From Thermococcus thermotolerans (GTDB taxonomy: Archaea > Methanobacteriota_B > Thermococci > Thermococcales > Thermococcaceae): DNA of 64,000 nucleotides. Of the stretch, positions 7,820 to 16,330 are shown in pieces (position 1 is the stretch's first letter; every line of letters starts with the position of its first letter). The stretch lies in assembly GCF_024707485.1 (NCBI RefSeq), contig NZ_CP102602.1, positions 310,001 through 374,000 of the forward strand, read 5' to 3'. The notes beneath the pieces are model-generated. The model worked only from the letters and a program-made list of their open reading frames with translations. It searched no databases and was not told the origin of the DNA. Both the position numbers and the translations under genes were made by a program.

Positions 7820-8911
7820 GTGATAATCGTGCGCTACGGCGAGGTCGGCATCAAGGGCGGCAAGAGGAGGGAGTTCGAGAGGAAGCTGAGGGACAACATA
7901 CTCGCCGCTCTGAGGAGGAGGGGGATAGACGGGAGGGCGAGGATAATCAGGGGGCGGATACTGGTCGATGCCCCCGACGAAACAGCTAAAATAATCGCCA
8001 AAGTCCCCGGCGTCGTCTCTGTGTCCCCGGCGAAGGAGATGGAGTACGAAGAGGTTCCCGCCTACCTGAAGGAAGCCCTGAAGGGACTGAGTCCAAAAAG
8101 CTTCAAGGTCGAGACCCAGAGACTCGATAAAACCTTTCTCAAGACCTCCATGGAGATAAACCGCGAGATTGGAGCCTTTATCGTCGAGAACTTCGGCTGG
8201 AAGGTCGACCTCAGGAACCCTGAGCTGGTCGTTGGGATAGAGATAATAGCCGGGAAGGCCTACGTATTCCTCGAAAAGCTCCGGGGCGTTGGCGGCCTGC
8301 CCGTTGGCACCCAGGGAAAGGTCGTCGTCCTGCTGAGCGGGGGCATAGATTCTCCCGTTGCTGCTTTCCTGATGCTCAAGAGGGGCGCAGAGGTCATCGC
8401 GGTGCACTTTGACCAGGGGCTGAACGCAAGGAACGTCGTCGAGAAGGTCGTCGATATACTTGAGGACTACTCCCCCGAGCCGATAGAGCTGATAGTCGAG
8501 AACCACTTCGAGATACTGAAGCCCTACGTCAGGGCCCTCATCAGGGCGAAAAAACAGGAGTGGACGTGCGTCGTCTGCAAGGTGGCAATGCTGAGGCGCG
8601 CCGCCGAGATAGCGAGGGAAAAGGGCGCACTCGGCATAGTGACCGGCGACAGCCTCGGACAGGTAGCCTCGCAAACCCTCTCGAACCTGTATTTTGAGAC
8701 GATGAGCGTCCGCTTCCCGGTTCACAGGCCCCTCCTCGGCATGGACAAGGAGGAGATAGTGGCGATAGCCAGGAGGATAGGGACATACCAGGCTTTCCTT
8801 GAGTACCCCTACTGCGACTGCCCGTTCCGGCCGGAGAGGGTCGTCACGGGCGGGAAGCTTGAGGAGTTTCAGCGCGTGCTTGAGGTGCTGGAGCGGGAGG
8901 GGCTGGTATGA
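7820..8911 (+). CDS. thiI: tRNA uracil 4-sulfurtransferase ThiI
   Basis: Adenylates U8 of tRNA and replaces oxygen with sulfur to give 4-thiouridine. The protein (363 residues) has the N-terminal ferredoxin-like/THUMP region (VRYGEVGIKGGKRREFERKL to about residue 165) and a PP-loop ATPase domain starting at VVVLLSGGIDSPVAAFLML. There is no rhodanese domain, as is usual in archaea, so sulfur must come from sulfide or another donor; a CVVCK pair may take part. I chose GTG 7820, 5 bases after GGTGG; the frame extends upstream to 7763 only by overlap with the E1-like gene. Its coupling to the E1-like gene suggests a shared sulfur-relay job. Confidence 0.92.
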   Translation: MIIVRYGEVGIKGGKRREFERKLRDNILAALRRRGIDGRARIIRGRILVDAPDETAKIIAKVPGVVSVSPAKEMEYEEVPAYLKEALKGLSPKSFKVETQRLDKTFLKTSMEINREIGAFIVENFGWKVDLRNPELVVGIEIIAGKAYVFLEKLRGVGGLPVGTQGKVVVLLSGGIDSPVAAFLMLKRGAEVIAVHFDQGLNARNVVEKVVDILEDYSPEPIELIVENHFEILKPYVRALIRAKKQEWTCVVCKVAMLRRAAEIAREKGALGIVTGDSLGQVASQTLSNLYFETMSVRFPVHRPLLGMDKEEIVAIARRIGTYQAFLEYPYCDCPFRPERVVTGGKLEEFQRVLEVLEREGLV

Positions 8912-8917
8912 GGAAAG

Positions 8918-8926
8918 CTTTTAAAG
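8918..8926 (+). promoter_or_regulatory. TATA box for ferritin
   Basis: CTTTTAAAG, 35 bases before the ferritin ATG at 8961. The expected transcript start near 8947 gives a leader of about 14 bases that contains the GGAGGTGG ribosome binding site at 8948. Confidence 0.55.
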
Positions 8927-8960
8927 TAACCGGGTGTAACTATACCTGGAGGTGGTGGAG

Positions 8961-9485
8961 ATGCTGAGCGAAAAGATGCTCGAAGCCCTCAACGAGCAGC
9001 TGAACAGGGAGCTTTATTCGGCCTACCTGTACTTCTCGATGGCGGCCTACTTCGAGGACATGAACCTTGAGGGCTTCGCCAACTGGATGAAGGCCCAAGC
9101 CGAGGAGGAGCTCGGGCATGCGCTCAGGTTCTACAACTACATCTACGACAGGAACGGCAGGGTCGAGCTCAAGGCCGTCCAGGAGCCGCCCAAGGAGTGG
9201 GGGTCACCGCTTGCAGCCTTTGAAGCAGCATACGAGCACGAGCAGTTCATAACCAGACACATACACGAGCTCGCCGCCCTTGCTGAAGAGGAAAAGGACT
9301 ACTCAACGAGGGCCTTCCTTGAGTGGTTCATCAACGAGCAGGTCGAGGAGGAGGCAAACGTCAAGAAGATAGTGGATAAGCTCAGGTTCGCAAAGGACAG
9401 CCCGCAGGTCATATTCATGCTCGATCAGGAGCTCGGCCAGAGGCAGCCCCAGCTTCCTGGACTTCTCCCCCAGGCTGGGGACTGA
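8961..9485 (+). CDS. Ferritin (iron storage)
   Basis: A 174-residue non-heme ferritin that oxidises Fe(II) at a di-iron site and stores ferric iron in a 24-subunit cage. The ferroxidase ligands are visible: [19 protein letters not shown] (Glu), [17 protein letters not shown] (E-x-x-H) and the later [15 protein letters not shown] (E-Q-x-x-E). Length is typical. ATG 8961 is chosen because GGAGGTGG ends 5 bases upstream; the GTG at 8952 lies inside that site. It is a single-gene transcript between thiI and sufC. Iron storage next to Fe-S assembly is a sensible functional neighbourhood. Confidence 0.95.
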   Translation: MLSEKMLEALNEQLNRELYSAYLYFSMAAYFEDMNLEGFANWMKAQAEEELGHALRFYNYIYDRNGRVELKAVQEPPKEWGSPLAAFEAAYEHEQFITRHIHELAALAEEEKDYSTRAFLEWFINEQVEEEANVKKIVDKLRFAKDSPQVIFMLDQELGQRQPQLPGLLPQAGD

Positions 9486-9545
9486 GCTCCTCTTTTCTGC
9501 CCCTTACTTTCTTGAAAGGGTAATACACAGTTCTGCGAAGAAAGG

Positions 9546-9553
9546 TTTTAAAA
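9546..9553 (+). promoter_or_regulatory. TATA box for the sufCBD operon
   Basis: TTTTAAAA about 50 bases before sufC. Transcript start near 9575 would give a 25-base leader containing GGTGAT at 9591-9596. Confidence 0.5.
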
Positions 9554-9600
9554 GTGTACTTTTCTACCCAAACGCGGGTAAAGAAAAAACGGTGATGCTC

Positions 9601-10344
9601 ATGCTGAAAGTGGAAAATCTCCATGTTAAGGTTGCCGATAAGGAAATCCTGAAGGGAGTGGACTTTGAACTCGCATCGGGCGAGCTCCACGTCGTCATGG
9701 GGCCCAACGGGAGCGGGAAGTCCACGCTGGCCTTAACGATAGCGGGACACCCGAGGTACAGCGTTACGGACGGGAGGATACTGTTTGGGGGGGAGGACAT
9801 AACCAATGCAAAGCCCGAGGAGAGGGCCAGAAAGGGCATCTTCCTCAGCTTCCAGCACCCTGTTGAGGTGGAAGGGGTAAAGGTCATCAACTTCCTCCAG
9901 AGGACGCTGAAGAACCTGAAGGGGATAGACGAGGTCGAGGCCTACGACAGGATTTTCCAGGCGATCGAGGAGCTTGGCTTTGACAGTTCAATCCTCTCCA
10001 GGGAGCTCAACGTAGGCTTTTCAGGCGGTGAGAGGAAGAAGCTTGAGATGCTCCAAGCATATCTCGTGAGGCCCAAGCTTCTCATCCTCGACGAGCCGGA
10101 CAGCGGAGTTGATGTGGATTCCCTCAAGGTCATCGCGGGGGTCATAGCCAAGCTGCACAGCGAGGGGACGGCGATACTCCTCATCACCCACTACGGAAGG
10201 ATTCTGGAGTACCTGAACCCCCAGAGGGTGCACGTGCTGAAGGAGGGCAGGCTCGTCGTCTCCGGTGGGATGGAGCTTGTAAAGCTCATAGAGGAGAAGG
10301 GCTTCGCGGCGGTGGAGGAAAATGGGACAGCAGTCAAGGCTTGA
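9601..10344 (+). CDS. sufC: Fe-S cluster assembly ATPase SufC
   Basis: ABC-type ATPase of the SufBCD scaffold that builds Fe-S clusters in the cytoplasm (247 residues). Walker A is GPNGSGKSTL, the signature is NVGFSGGERKKLEMLQA, Walker B is LLILDEPDSGVD and the switch histidine lies in LLITHYGR. I chose ATG 9601 (MLKVENLHV), with GGTGAT 4 bases upstream, over the near-upstream GTG/ATG. The 3' end overlaps sufB by 23 bases. No sufS or sufE is nearby, as often in archaea, so cysteine desulfurase may not be the sulfur source. Confidence 0.96.
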   Translation: MLKVENLHVKVADKEILKGVDFELASGELHVVMGPNGSGKSTLALTIAGHPRYSVTDGRILFGGEDITNAKPEERARKGIFLSFQHPVEVEGVKVINFLQRTLKNLKGIDEVEAYDRIFQAIEELGFDSSILSRELNVGFSGGERKKLEMLQAYLVRPKLLILDEPDSGVDVDSLKVIAGVIAKLHSEGTAILLITHYGRILEYLNPQRVHVLKEGRLVVSGGMELVKLIEEKGFAAVEENGTAVKA

Positions 10345-11749
10345 GGAGATACTCAAGGCCGGCTCGCTTGAGGAGATACTCGGGACGGCGGTACCATACC
10401 CCAAGGAGATAGAGCTGAAGGGAGAACTGACAAGGGACATGGTCGAGGAGCTCTCGCGGATAAAGAACGAGCCGGACTGGATGCTCAGGCACCGCCTCAA
10501 GGCCCTTGAGCTGTTCCAGAAACTGCCGATGCCCAAGTGGGTTGTCGGTGTTGAGGAGCTCGACCTTGAGAGCCTCACCCTTTACTCCAAGCCGGAAATA
10601 GGCAATGAAGTCAAGGACTGGGACGATTTGCCTGAGAACATCAGGAGAACCTTCGAGCGCTTAAATATACCCGAGATAGAGAAAAAGTTTCTCTCCGGCT
10701 TGACGGCGGTCTTCGACAGCGAGAGCGTTTACTCCAACTTAAAGGCCGAGTTCGAGAAGATGGGCATAATAATGCTCCCCATGGAGGAGGCCGTCCAGAA
10801 GTACCCCGACCTTGTGAAGAAGTACTTCGGCAGGGTATTCCCGGCAGGGGAGCACAAGTTTTCAGCCTTACACCACGCCCTCTGGAGCGGTGGGGTCTTC
10901 GTTTACGTGCCGAAGGGTGTCAGAATCCCCTTCCCGGTCGAGGCTTTCTTCGTCATAGGTTCTGCATTGGAGGGACAGTTCGAGCACACGCTTTTGGTTG
11001 CGGACGAAGGGAGTTACATCCACTTCATTGAAGGCTGTTCGGCGCCGATGTACAAGGGATTCTCCTTCCACGACGGCATGGTCGAGATATATGCCCACAA
11101 GGGGGCGACCGTCAAGTTCACCACGATACAGAACTGGAGCAGGAACGTCATCAACTTCAACAACAAGCGCGCCATCATAGAGGAAAACGCCTACGTCGAG
11201 TGGATTGAGGGTAGCATTGGGAGCAAAATAACCTACACCTACCCGTCGAGCGTCCTGAAGGGCGAGGGAGCGAGGACAGCCCAGTACGTCGTCTCGCTGA
11301 GCAATGGGCCGTTCATGAAGGACACCGGGGCAAAAACCTGGCACCTGGCTCCAAACACGAGCTCAAAGATAGTCTCCAAGAGCATAAGCGCCAACGGTGG
11401 GATAAACATCTACCGCGGGCTGGTGAGGATCCTTAAAGGTGCCAGGAACTCTACAGCCACGGTCTCGTGTGACTCGCTAATCCTCGACGAGGAGAGCAGG
11501 GCCTACACCTACCCGCACAACCAGAGCGACGAACCTACGGCGAGCATAATACACGAGGCGACGACCGGAAAGCTCGGCGAGGACAAGCTCTTCTACATGA
11601 ACTCGCGCGGCATAAGTGAGGAGGAGGCCAAGAGCCTCATAGTCCTCGGCTTCATCAGCGAGATACTGGAGGGTCTGCCCTTCGAGTACGTGGAGGTGCT
11701 CAAGAAGGTCATAGAGCTTGAGTTCAGCGAGGTCGGGGGTGTTGGCTGA
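10322..11749 (+). CDS. sufB: Fe-S cluster assembly scaffold SufB
   Basis: Scaffold subunit of SufBCD (475 residues). The core parallel beta-helix is visible (YIHFIEGCSAPMYKG, KFTTIQNWSRNVINFNNKRA, and the C-terminal HEATTGKLGEDKLFYMNSRG, EEEAKSLIVLGF). The conserved cysteines in EGCSAP and in VSCDSLILDEES are candidates for cluster chemistry. It starts inside sufC with GGTGGAGG upstream, and its TGA overlaps the sufD ATG, so translation of the three is coupled. Confidence 0.96.
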   Translation: MGQQSRLEEILKAGSLEEILGTAVPYPKEIELKGELTRDMVEELSRIKNEPDWMLRHRLKALELFQKLPMPKWVVGVEELDLESLTLYSKPEIGNEVKDWDDLPENIRRTFERLNIPEIEKKFLSGLTAVFDSESVYSNLKAEFEKMGIIMLPMEEAVQKYPDLVKKYFGRVFPAGEHKFSALHHALWSGGVFVYVPKGVRIPFPVEAFFVIGSALEGQFEHTLLVADEGSYIHFIEGCSAPMYKGFSFHDGMVEIYAHKGATVKFTTIQNWSRNVINFNNKRAIIEENAYVEWIEGSIGSKITYTYPSSVLKGEGARTAQYVVSLSNGPFMKDTGAKTWHLAPNTSSKIVSKSISANGGINIYRGLVRILKGARNSTATVSCDSLILDEESRAYTYPHNQSDEPTASIIHEATTGKLGEDKLFYMNSRGISEEEAKSLIVLGFISEILEGLPFEYVEVLKKVIELEFSEVGGVG

Positions 11750-12849
11750 TGTTCATTGAGAGGGAAGCACTCGAAAGGCTAACCTACCAGAAGTACGGCG
11801 ACAGCCCAACCATAAAGAGCTACACCAAGTGGAAGCTCTTCGAGGAGAACTCGCCGCTCAGACTGCCGACAGAAGCTAAAGTGGGGGATGTTCCGATAAG
11901 GGGGCACGTCGTTTTATCGGGAAGCGAGGCCTGGTTCAGCCTTCCGGCGGGGGTTGAGCTGAGCGAAGGGACGCTTGGCCTCTCACAGCCTGAGGAGTCG
12001 AGAATCCTTGGCTTCCACTTTTACGCCCTCAGGAAAGCTTACAGGCTGAGGATTACGGGAGACCTTGTGGAGCCCCTCGTCATAGTCTCCCACCTCTCAA
12101 GCAAAGCCTTCATCAGCCACCACATCAGCATCGAGGCCGAGAACGTTAAAGCTCCAATAATAATCTACGACATGGCCGAGGAAGGGACGAAGTCCCTCGT
12201 GGTCGAGCTTAAGGCCCGGAACGCCGAGCTTGAGGTTCTGACCGTTGGAAGGCACAGAAGCCTTTCCCACTACCTCCTCAGGGCGAGCCTCGGGGGAGGA
12301 ACCAGAGTTAAGGCCTTCACGGTCATAAGCGCCGGGGAGATGAGCCACCACCGCGAGGACTACTCCCTTGAGGGGGCAGAAAGCGAGCTTATCCTCAGGG
12401 GCATGCCCATAGCCATTGGTTCCTCGGTGGACTACCTCACCAACGTCCTCCAGTACGGCGAGAAAACGGTGAGCGAGACGAGGGTTCACGGGTTCTCCTA
12501 TGAGAACGGCTGGACGGTTCACAGGGGAGTTGCGAAGGTCTTCGAGAGCGCCAGGAACTCGTCGAGCGGTGTGGTCTCTCAGATAACCATAATGGACGAG
12601 GGCTCACTCGGCGTCAGCGTGCCGATGCTTGAGGTCGACACAGGCGAAATCGAGTCAGCATTCCACTCCTCGGCGGTGAGGCAGTTCGACGAGGATGCCC
12701 TCTTCTACCTGAGGTCGAGGGGACTCGACAGCGACGAGGCGATGAGCCTCTTCGTCCACGGCATTGGGGAAGCTCTCAGCAGTCACCTCGAAAGGCTCCG
12801 CGGTAAGGCCAGGGGGAACGTCGGGGAGCTCATAGAGGGGCTTCTCTGA
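11749..12849 (+). CDS. sufD: Fe-S cluster assembly protein SufD
   Basis: Partner scaffold of SufB (366 residues, shorter than bacterial SufD). It shares the SufB/SufD C-terminal core: KVFESARNSSSGVVSQITIM, SLGVSVPMLEVDTGEIESAF, then HSSAVRQFDEDALFYLRSRG. SufD lacks most of the cysteines of SufB and probably helps recruit iron. It overlaps sufB by one base. The operon ends here, with about 70 bases before the iorA promoter. Confidence 0.94.
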   Translation: MFIEREALERLTYQKYGDSPTIKSYTKWKLFEENSPLRLPTEAKVGDVPIRGHVVLSGSEAWFSLPAGVELSEGTLGLSQPEESRILGFHFYALRKAYRLRITGDLVEPLVIVSHLSSKAFISHHISIEAENVKAPIIIYDMAEEGTKSLVVELKARNAELEVLTVGRHRSLSHYLLRASLGGGTRVKAFTVISAGEMSHHREDYSLEGAESELILRGMPIAIGSSVDYLTNVLQYGEKTVSETRVHGFSYENGWTVHRGVAKVFESARNSSSGVVSQITIMDEGSLGVSVPMLEVDTGEIESAFHSSAVRQFDEDALFYLRSRGLDSDEAMSLFVHGIGEALSSHLERLRGKARGNVGELIEGLL

Positions 12850-12916
12850 ACTTTTAATGCTTTCGTTTTTTCACCCCAGGATTGTTTAACACTGCCGTTC
12901 TTTGTCCAGAAAAATG

Positions 12917-12925
12917 CTATATAGG
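12917..12925 (+). promoter_or_regulatory. TATA box for iorAB
   Basis: CTATATAGG, 28 bases before the iorA ATG at 12954. Transcript start is expected about 10 bases before the ATG, so the leader just covers the GGTG site at 12945. Confidence 0.55.
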
Positions 12926-12953
12926 TTCGCTTCCAAAACCCTATGGTGTTGTT

Positions 12954-14954
12954 ATGTCCCTGAAGGAAGTTCTGAAAGAGGAACCCCACACGGGGTACAT
13001 GCTGACGAATGAGGCGATCGTCAGGGCCGCGCTGGAGGCCGACGTGAAGGTAACAGCATTTTACCCCGGCTCCCCCCAGACGGAGATTCTGGACACGTTT
13101 GAGGGGGTGTCCCGCTACCGCGACGATATCGTGGTGGAGATAGCCGCGAACGAAAAGGTCGCCCTGGAGACCGTTGCGGGTGCCGCCTTCGTCGGTCTGA
13201 GAGGCTTCACATCCATGAAGAGCGTCGGCGGAAACGTTGCCTCCGACACGCTCTACTCGCTCGCGTACACCGGCGTGAAAGCCGGCCTGGTGGTGGTCAT
13301 AGCGGACGACCCCTACGCGCACTCCTCCCAGTCGGAGCAGGACGGCAGGTGGTTCGGCTACACCGCCTACCTGCCCATGCTTGAGCCGGCAAATCCGCAG
13401 GAGGCCTACGATCTCGTCAGGAAGGCCTTCGAGATAAGCGAGAGGTACGGAAGCATTGTACTCGTCCGAACCACGACGAGGGTGAACCACCAGAGCGGCC
13501 TGGTGGAGGTCGGGAAGCTTGAGAGGAAGCCCTTTGAAAAACTTTCCTGGAAGGAGAACCGGAGGGGCTACGCGACCGTGGGTTCCCTCGCCAGAAAGTT
13601 CAAGGCCGGGCTTTTGGAGAAGATTGAAAAAATGAAGGACGACCCCGAGTTACTGGCCTTAAACCGCGTCGAGTTCTTCGATGGAAAGGGGCCCAGGAAA
13701 GCGGAGGTTAAAGAAGCGGGGGGAGTGGGCATCATAACCTCCGGCGTTCCGTACTCCTACGTCCTTGAGAGCCTTGGGAAGCTCAAAGGAAAAGCCTACA
13801 TCCTCAAGCTCTCCGTACTGAACCCCATACCGGAGAAGCTCATCGGCGACTTCATAGAGGGCCTCGATAAGGTCATCGTCGTCGAGGAGCTTTCGCCGTA
13901 CATCGAGGGCTTCGTGAGGGAAATCGCCAAGGATCGGAACCCGGAGCTTGAGATCATCGGCAAGAAGAGCGGCCACTTCCTTGAGATGCTGGAGTACAAC
14001 GTGCCGATAGTGGTAAAGGTTCTCGCGGAGATTCTTGGGAAGGAACTCCCGTTCGACTACGAGGGACACTTCAGGAAGATGTGGGAACTCGCCAAGTTCG
14101 CCCCGCCGAGGATGCCAACTTTCTGCGCCGGCTGTCCCCACAGGGCCACCTTCTGGACGCTGAGAAGGGCTATGGGCAGGATAGAGAACTACTATTTAGC
14201 GAACGACATCGGCTGCTACTCCATGCTGGCTTTAGAGCACATCGGCTGGACGGACTCCCTCCTGGCCATGGGCGCTTCCCTCGGCATAGCCCACGGCGTC
14301 CAGCATTCGGCCGAGGAGAGGGTCGTCGCCGTTGTCGGCGATTCAACCTTCTTCCACGCGGCGCTTCCGGGCATAGTCAACGCGATCAGAAACAACTCCA
14401 GGATGACGCTGATAATCCTCGACAACGCGGTAACGGCCATGACCGGTCAGCAGGCGCATCCCGGCAGTCCTAAAAAGGTGAACCCGTACGAGAAAAGGCT
14501 CGACATAGAGGCCGTTCTGAGGGGCCTGGGCATAGAGAAGATAGTCGTCGTTGATTCGTTCCAGGCGAGGAAGAACATAGGCAAGTTCAGGGAAGCTTTG
14601 AAGTACGACGGCCTTTCCGTGATAATATCCCGCGGGGAGTGTGCGCTCTACCACTTCCGCGAATACCGCCGTGCCGGGGGGAAGATAGTCCCCTACTTCG
14701 TGGACAAAGACGCCTGTGAGAGAGCATACAACTGCATCCGCGACTTTGGCTGCCCGGCGATAGTCATAGACGAGAATGATAAGAAGGCCAAGATACTCCC
14801 GGAGGTCTGCGTCGGCTGCGGCGTCTGCGCCCAGCTGTGTCCGCACAGCGCAATTCACTCGACGGCAATCCTCTACGGTGGCGAGGATAAGCCGTACGTG
14901 ACGGTTGAGGACTACCGCGAGCTGGAAAAGCTCATCGGGAGGGGAGGGGAATGA
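12954..14954 (+). CDS. iorA: Indolepyruvate ferredoxin oxidoreductase, alpha subunit
   Basis: Oxidatively decarboxylates aryl pyruvates from aromatic amino acids to aryl-acetyl-CoA, reducing ferredoxin (666 residues). Domains: alpha-type pyrimidine domain at the start (YPGSPQTEILDTFE), TPP-binding beta-type domain (FCAGCPHRATFW, VVGDSTFFHAALPGIVNAIR, LDNAVTAMTGQQ), and C-terminal ferredoxin-like clusters (VCVGCGVCAQLCPHSAI plus CERAYNCIRDFGCPA). The reading frame is open back to 12882, but GGTG 5 bases before ATG 12954 and the TATA position fix this start. Its ATGA overlap with iorB shows coupling. Confidence 0.95.
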   Translation: MSLKEVLKEEPHTGYMLTNEAIVRAALEADVKVTAFYPGSPQTEILDTFEGVSRYRDDIVVEIAANEKVALETVAGAAFVGLRGFTSMKSVGGNVASDTLYSLAYTGVKAGLVVVIADDPYAHSSQSEQDGRWFGYTAYLPMLEPANPQEAYDLVRKAFEISERYGSIVLVRTTTRVNHQSGLVEVGKLERKPFEKLSWKENRRGYATVGSLARKFKAGLLEKIEKMKDDPELLALNRVEFFDGKGPRKAEVKEAGGVGIITSGVPYSYVLESLGKLKGKAYILKLSVLNPIPEKLIGDFIEGLDKVIVVEELSPYIEGFVREIAKDRNPELEIIGKKSGHFLEMLEYNVPIVVKVLAEILGKELPFDYEGHFRKMWELAKFAPPRMPTFCAGCPHRATFWTLRRAMGRIENYYLANDIGCYSMLALEHIGWTDSLLAMGASLGIAHGVQHSAEERVVAVVGDSTFFHAALPGIVNAIRNNSRMTLIILDNAVTAMTGQQAHPGSPKKVNPYEKRLDIEAVLRGLGIEKIVVVDSFQARKNIGKFREALKYDGLSVIISRGECALYHFREYRRAGGKIVPYFVDKDACERAYNCIRDFGCPAIVIDENDKKAKILPEVCVGCGVCAQLCPHSAIHSTAILYGGEDKPYVTVEDYRELEKLIGRGGE

Positions 14955-15553
14955 ACGTCATCTACTGCGGCGTCGGCGGACAGGGCATAGTGCTGATGTC
15001 CAACATAGTGGGGGAGGCCTGCGCACGGAAGGGAATCCACGTCGTCAGCGGCGAGCTCCACGGGCTCTCCCAGAGGAGCGGTTCGGTGATAGTCCACCAG
15101 CGCATAGGTGGGGGAATCTCACCCCTCATACCCTACGGCGAGGCGGATGTGATTCTGGCCCTTGAGCCCATGGAGGCGCTTAGGTACGTCTACTTCCTCA
15201 AACCCGGGGGGACAGTCATAACGAACACGCGCCTCATCCACCACCCCTACGAGACGGAGGGCTTTGTGAAGGGCAGGATTGACAAGTACGTCACCTACGA
15301 CGAGATAATCGACAAAATAAGGGAATCCGGAGCAAAGCTCTACGAGATAGACGCCCTCAGGCTTGCCGAAGAGGCCGGCACCGCCTTAGCCCAGAACGTT
15401 GTCCTCGTCGGGGCCCTCAGCGCCCTTCCCGGGTTCCCGATAGACAAAGAGACCATGCTCGAAGCTGTTAAGGCCAGCGTGCCGGAGAGGGCCGTCGAGG
15501 CGAACATCAGGGCCTTTGAGCTGGGCTACAAGGCAATGAAGGCGCTTCTCTGA
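14951..15553 (+). CDS. iorB: Indolepyruvate ferredoxin oxidoreductase, beta subunit
   Basis: Small subunit of the IorAB enzyme (200 residues) with the gamma-type fold of 2-oxoacid ferredoxin oxidoreductases: IYCGVGGQGIVLMSNIVGEA at the N-terminus and HGLSQRSGSVIVHQRIG. The subunit binds the CoA side of the reaction and has no cluster of its own. Together with iorA it ferments tryptophan, tyrosine and phenylalanine skeletons, matching a peptide-eating heterotroph. Confidence 0.95.
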   Translation: MNVIYCGVGGQGIVLMSNIVGEACARKGIHVVSGELHGLSQRSGSVIVHQRIGGGISPLIPYGEADVILALEPMEALRYVYFLKPGGTVITNTRLIHHPYETEGFVKGRIDKYVTYDEIIDKIRESGAKLYEIDALRLAEEAGTALAQNVVLVGALSALPGFPIDKETMLEAVKASVPERAVEANIRAFELGYKAMKALL

Positions 15554-15663
15554 CTTTCTTTTTCCTTTGATTGACGTTTTCTCTTTTCCAAGCCCGGCCC
15601 TTAGCTGGAAGGAGGCCAGATCCAGAGCGGAACCTTTATTTCCTCCTAGATCAAATTGGCACC

Positions 15664-16212
15664 ATGATGAGGCGCCTCAAGTACTCCGGAATAGGCGGTG
15701 TTGTAGTCTATTGGCTCTTTGTCGCATGGAGCATGGGCAAAAACCCCTGGTTTTCCTTCTGGAGCAACGCCCTGAGCGACCTCGGCTCGCCAGAGATGGC
15801 GCGGGCTCCGGGCATATACAACTACGGGCTCGTGATAACCGCAGTGTTCATGCTTGCCTTTTCGGTGTACTTGATGCTCTCCGCGGAAAACAAGCCCCAG
15901 ACAGTTGGAGGGGCCTACGTAAGCATCTCCGCCATCTTCCTCGCTCTCATCGGTGTTTTTCATGCCGGGACGCGGCCGCATGGCTTCGTCTCGACATACT
16001 TCTTCGTGCAGTTCTTCCTCGGGATGCTCATCTACGGGACGGGTTCAAAGGACAGAGTTATCCGCTACGGTTCCGGGCTTCTCTTTGCGCTGGCGGTGCC
16101 GGGGACCCTCATAAGCTGGTCGTCGGTGGCGCTGATAGAGACCTATGAAATAGCACTGATAGCGGTGTTCACGCTGGTGGTGGCTTTGAAAAATGGTAAT
16201 GAATCCACTTAA
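15664..16212 (+). CDS. DUF998-like six-helix membrane protein
   Basis: A 182-residue membrane protein with about six hydrophobic segments. SNALSDLGSP after helix 1 is the hallmark of DUF998-type proteins, and VFHAGTRPHGFVSTYFF carries two conserved histidines. No function is established. The frame extends to 15571, but a TTTATTT element at 15633-15639 and the ATG pair at 15664/15667 about 30 bases later suggest a nearly leaderless start. It stands alone between iorB and the lipoprotein gene. Confidence 0.72.
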   Translation: MMRRLKYSGIGGVVVYWLFVAWSMGKNPWFSFWSNALSDLGSPEMARAPGIYNYGLVITAVFMLAFSVYLMLSAENKPQTVGGAYVSISAIFLALIGVFHAGTRPHGFVSTYFFVQFFLGMLIYGTGSKDRVIRYGSGLLFALAVPGTLISWSSVALIETYEIALIAVFTLVVALKNGNEST

Positions 16213-16330
16213 CCGGGTTCTGTTTTGTAAGCACAAATGTTATAACCTCGAACGACTAACTATGCGTATAAGTCACAAGGTAGATTCTTCTTGATTTTTT
16301 ACCGCCGCGTGGCTAAAAGGCGTGTTTAAC

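Noticed and set aside
7784-8725. Open frame of 313 codons antisense to thiI
   Set aside because: Composition is that of a shadow frame; thiI has clear motifs on the other strand.
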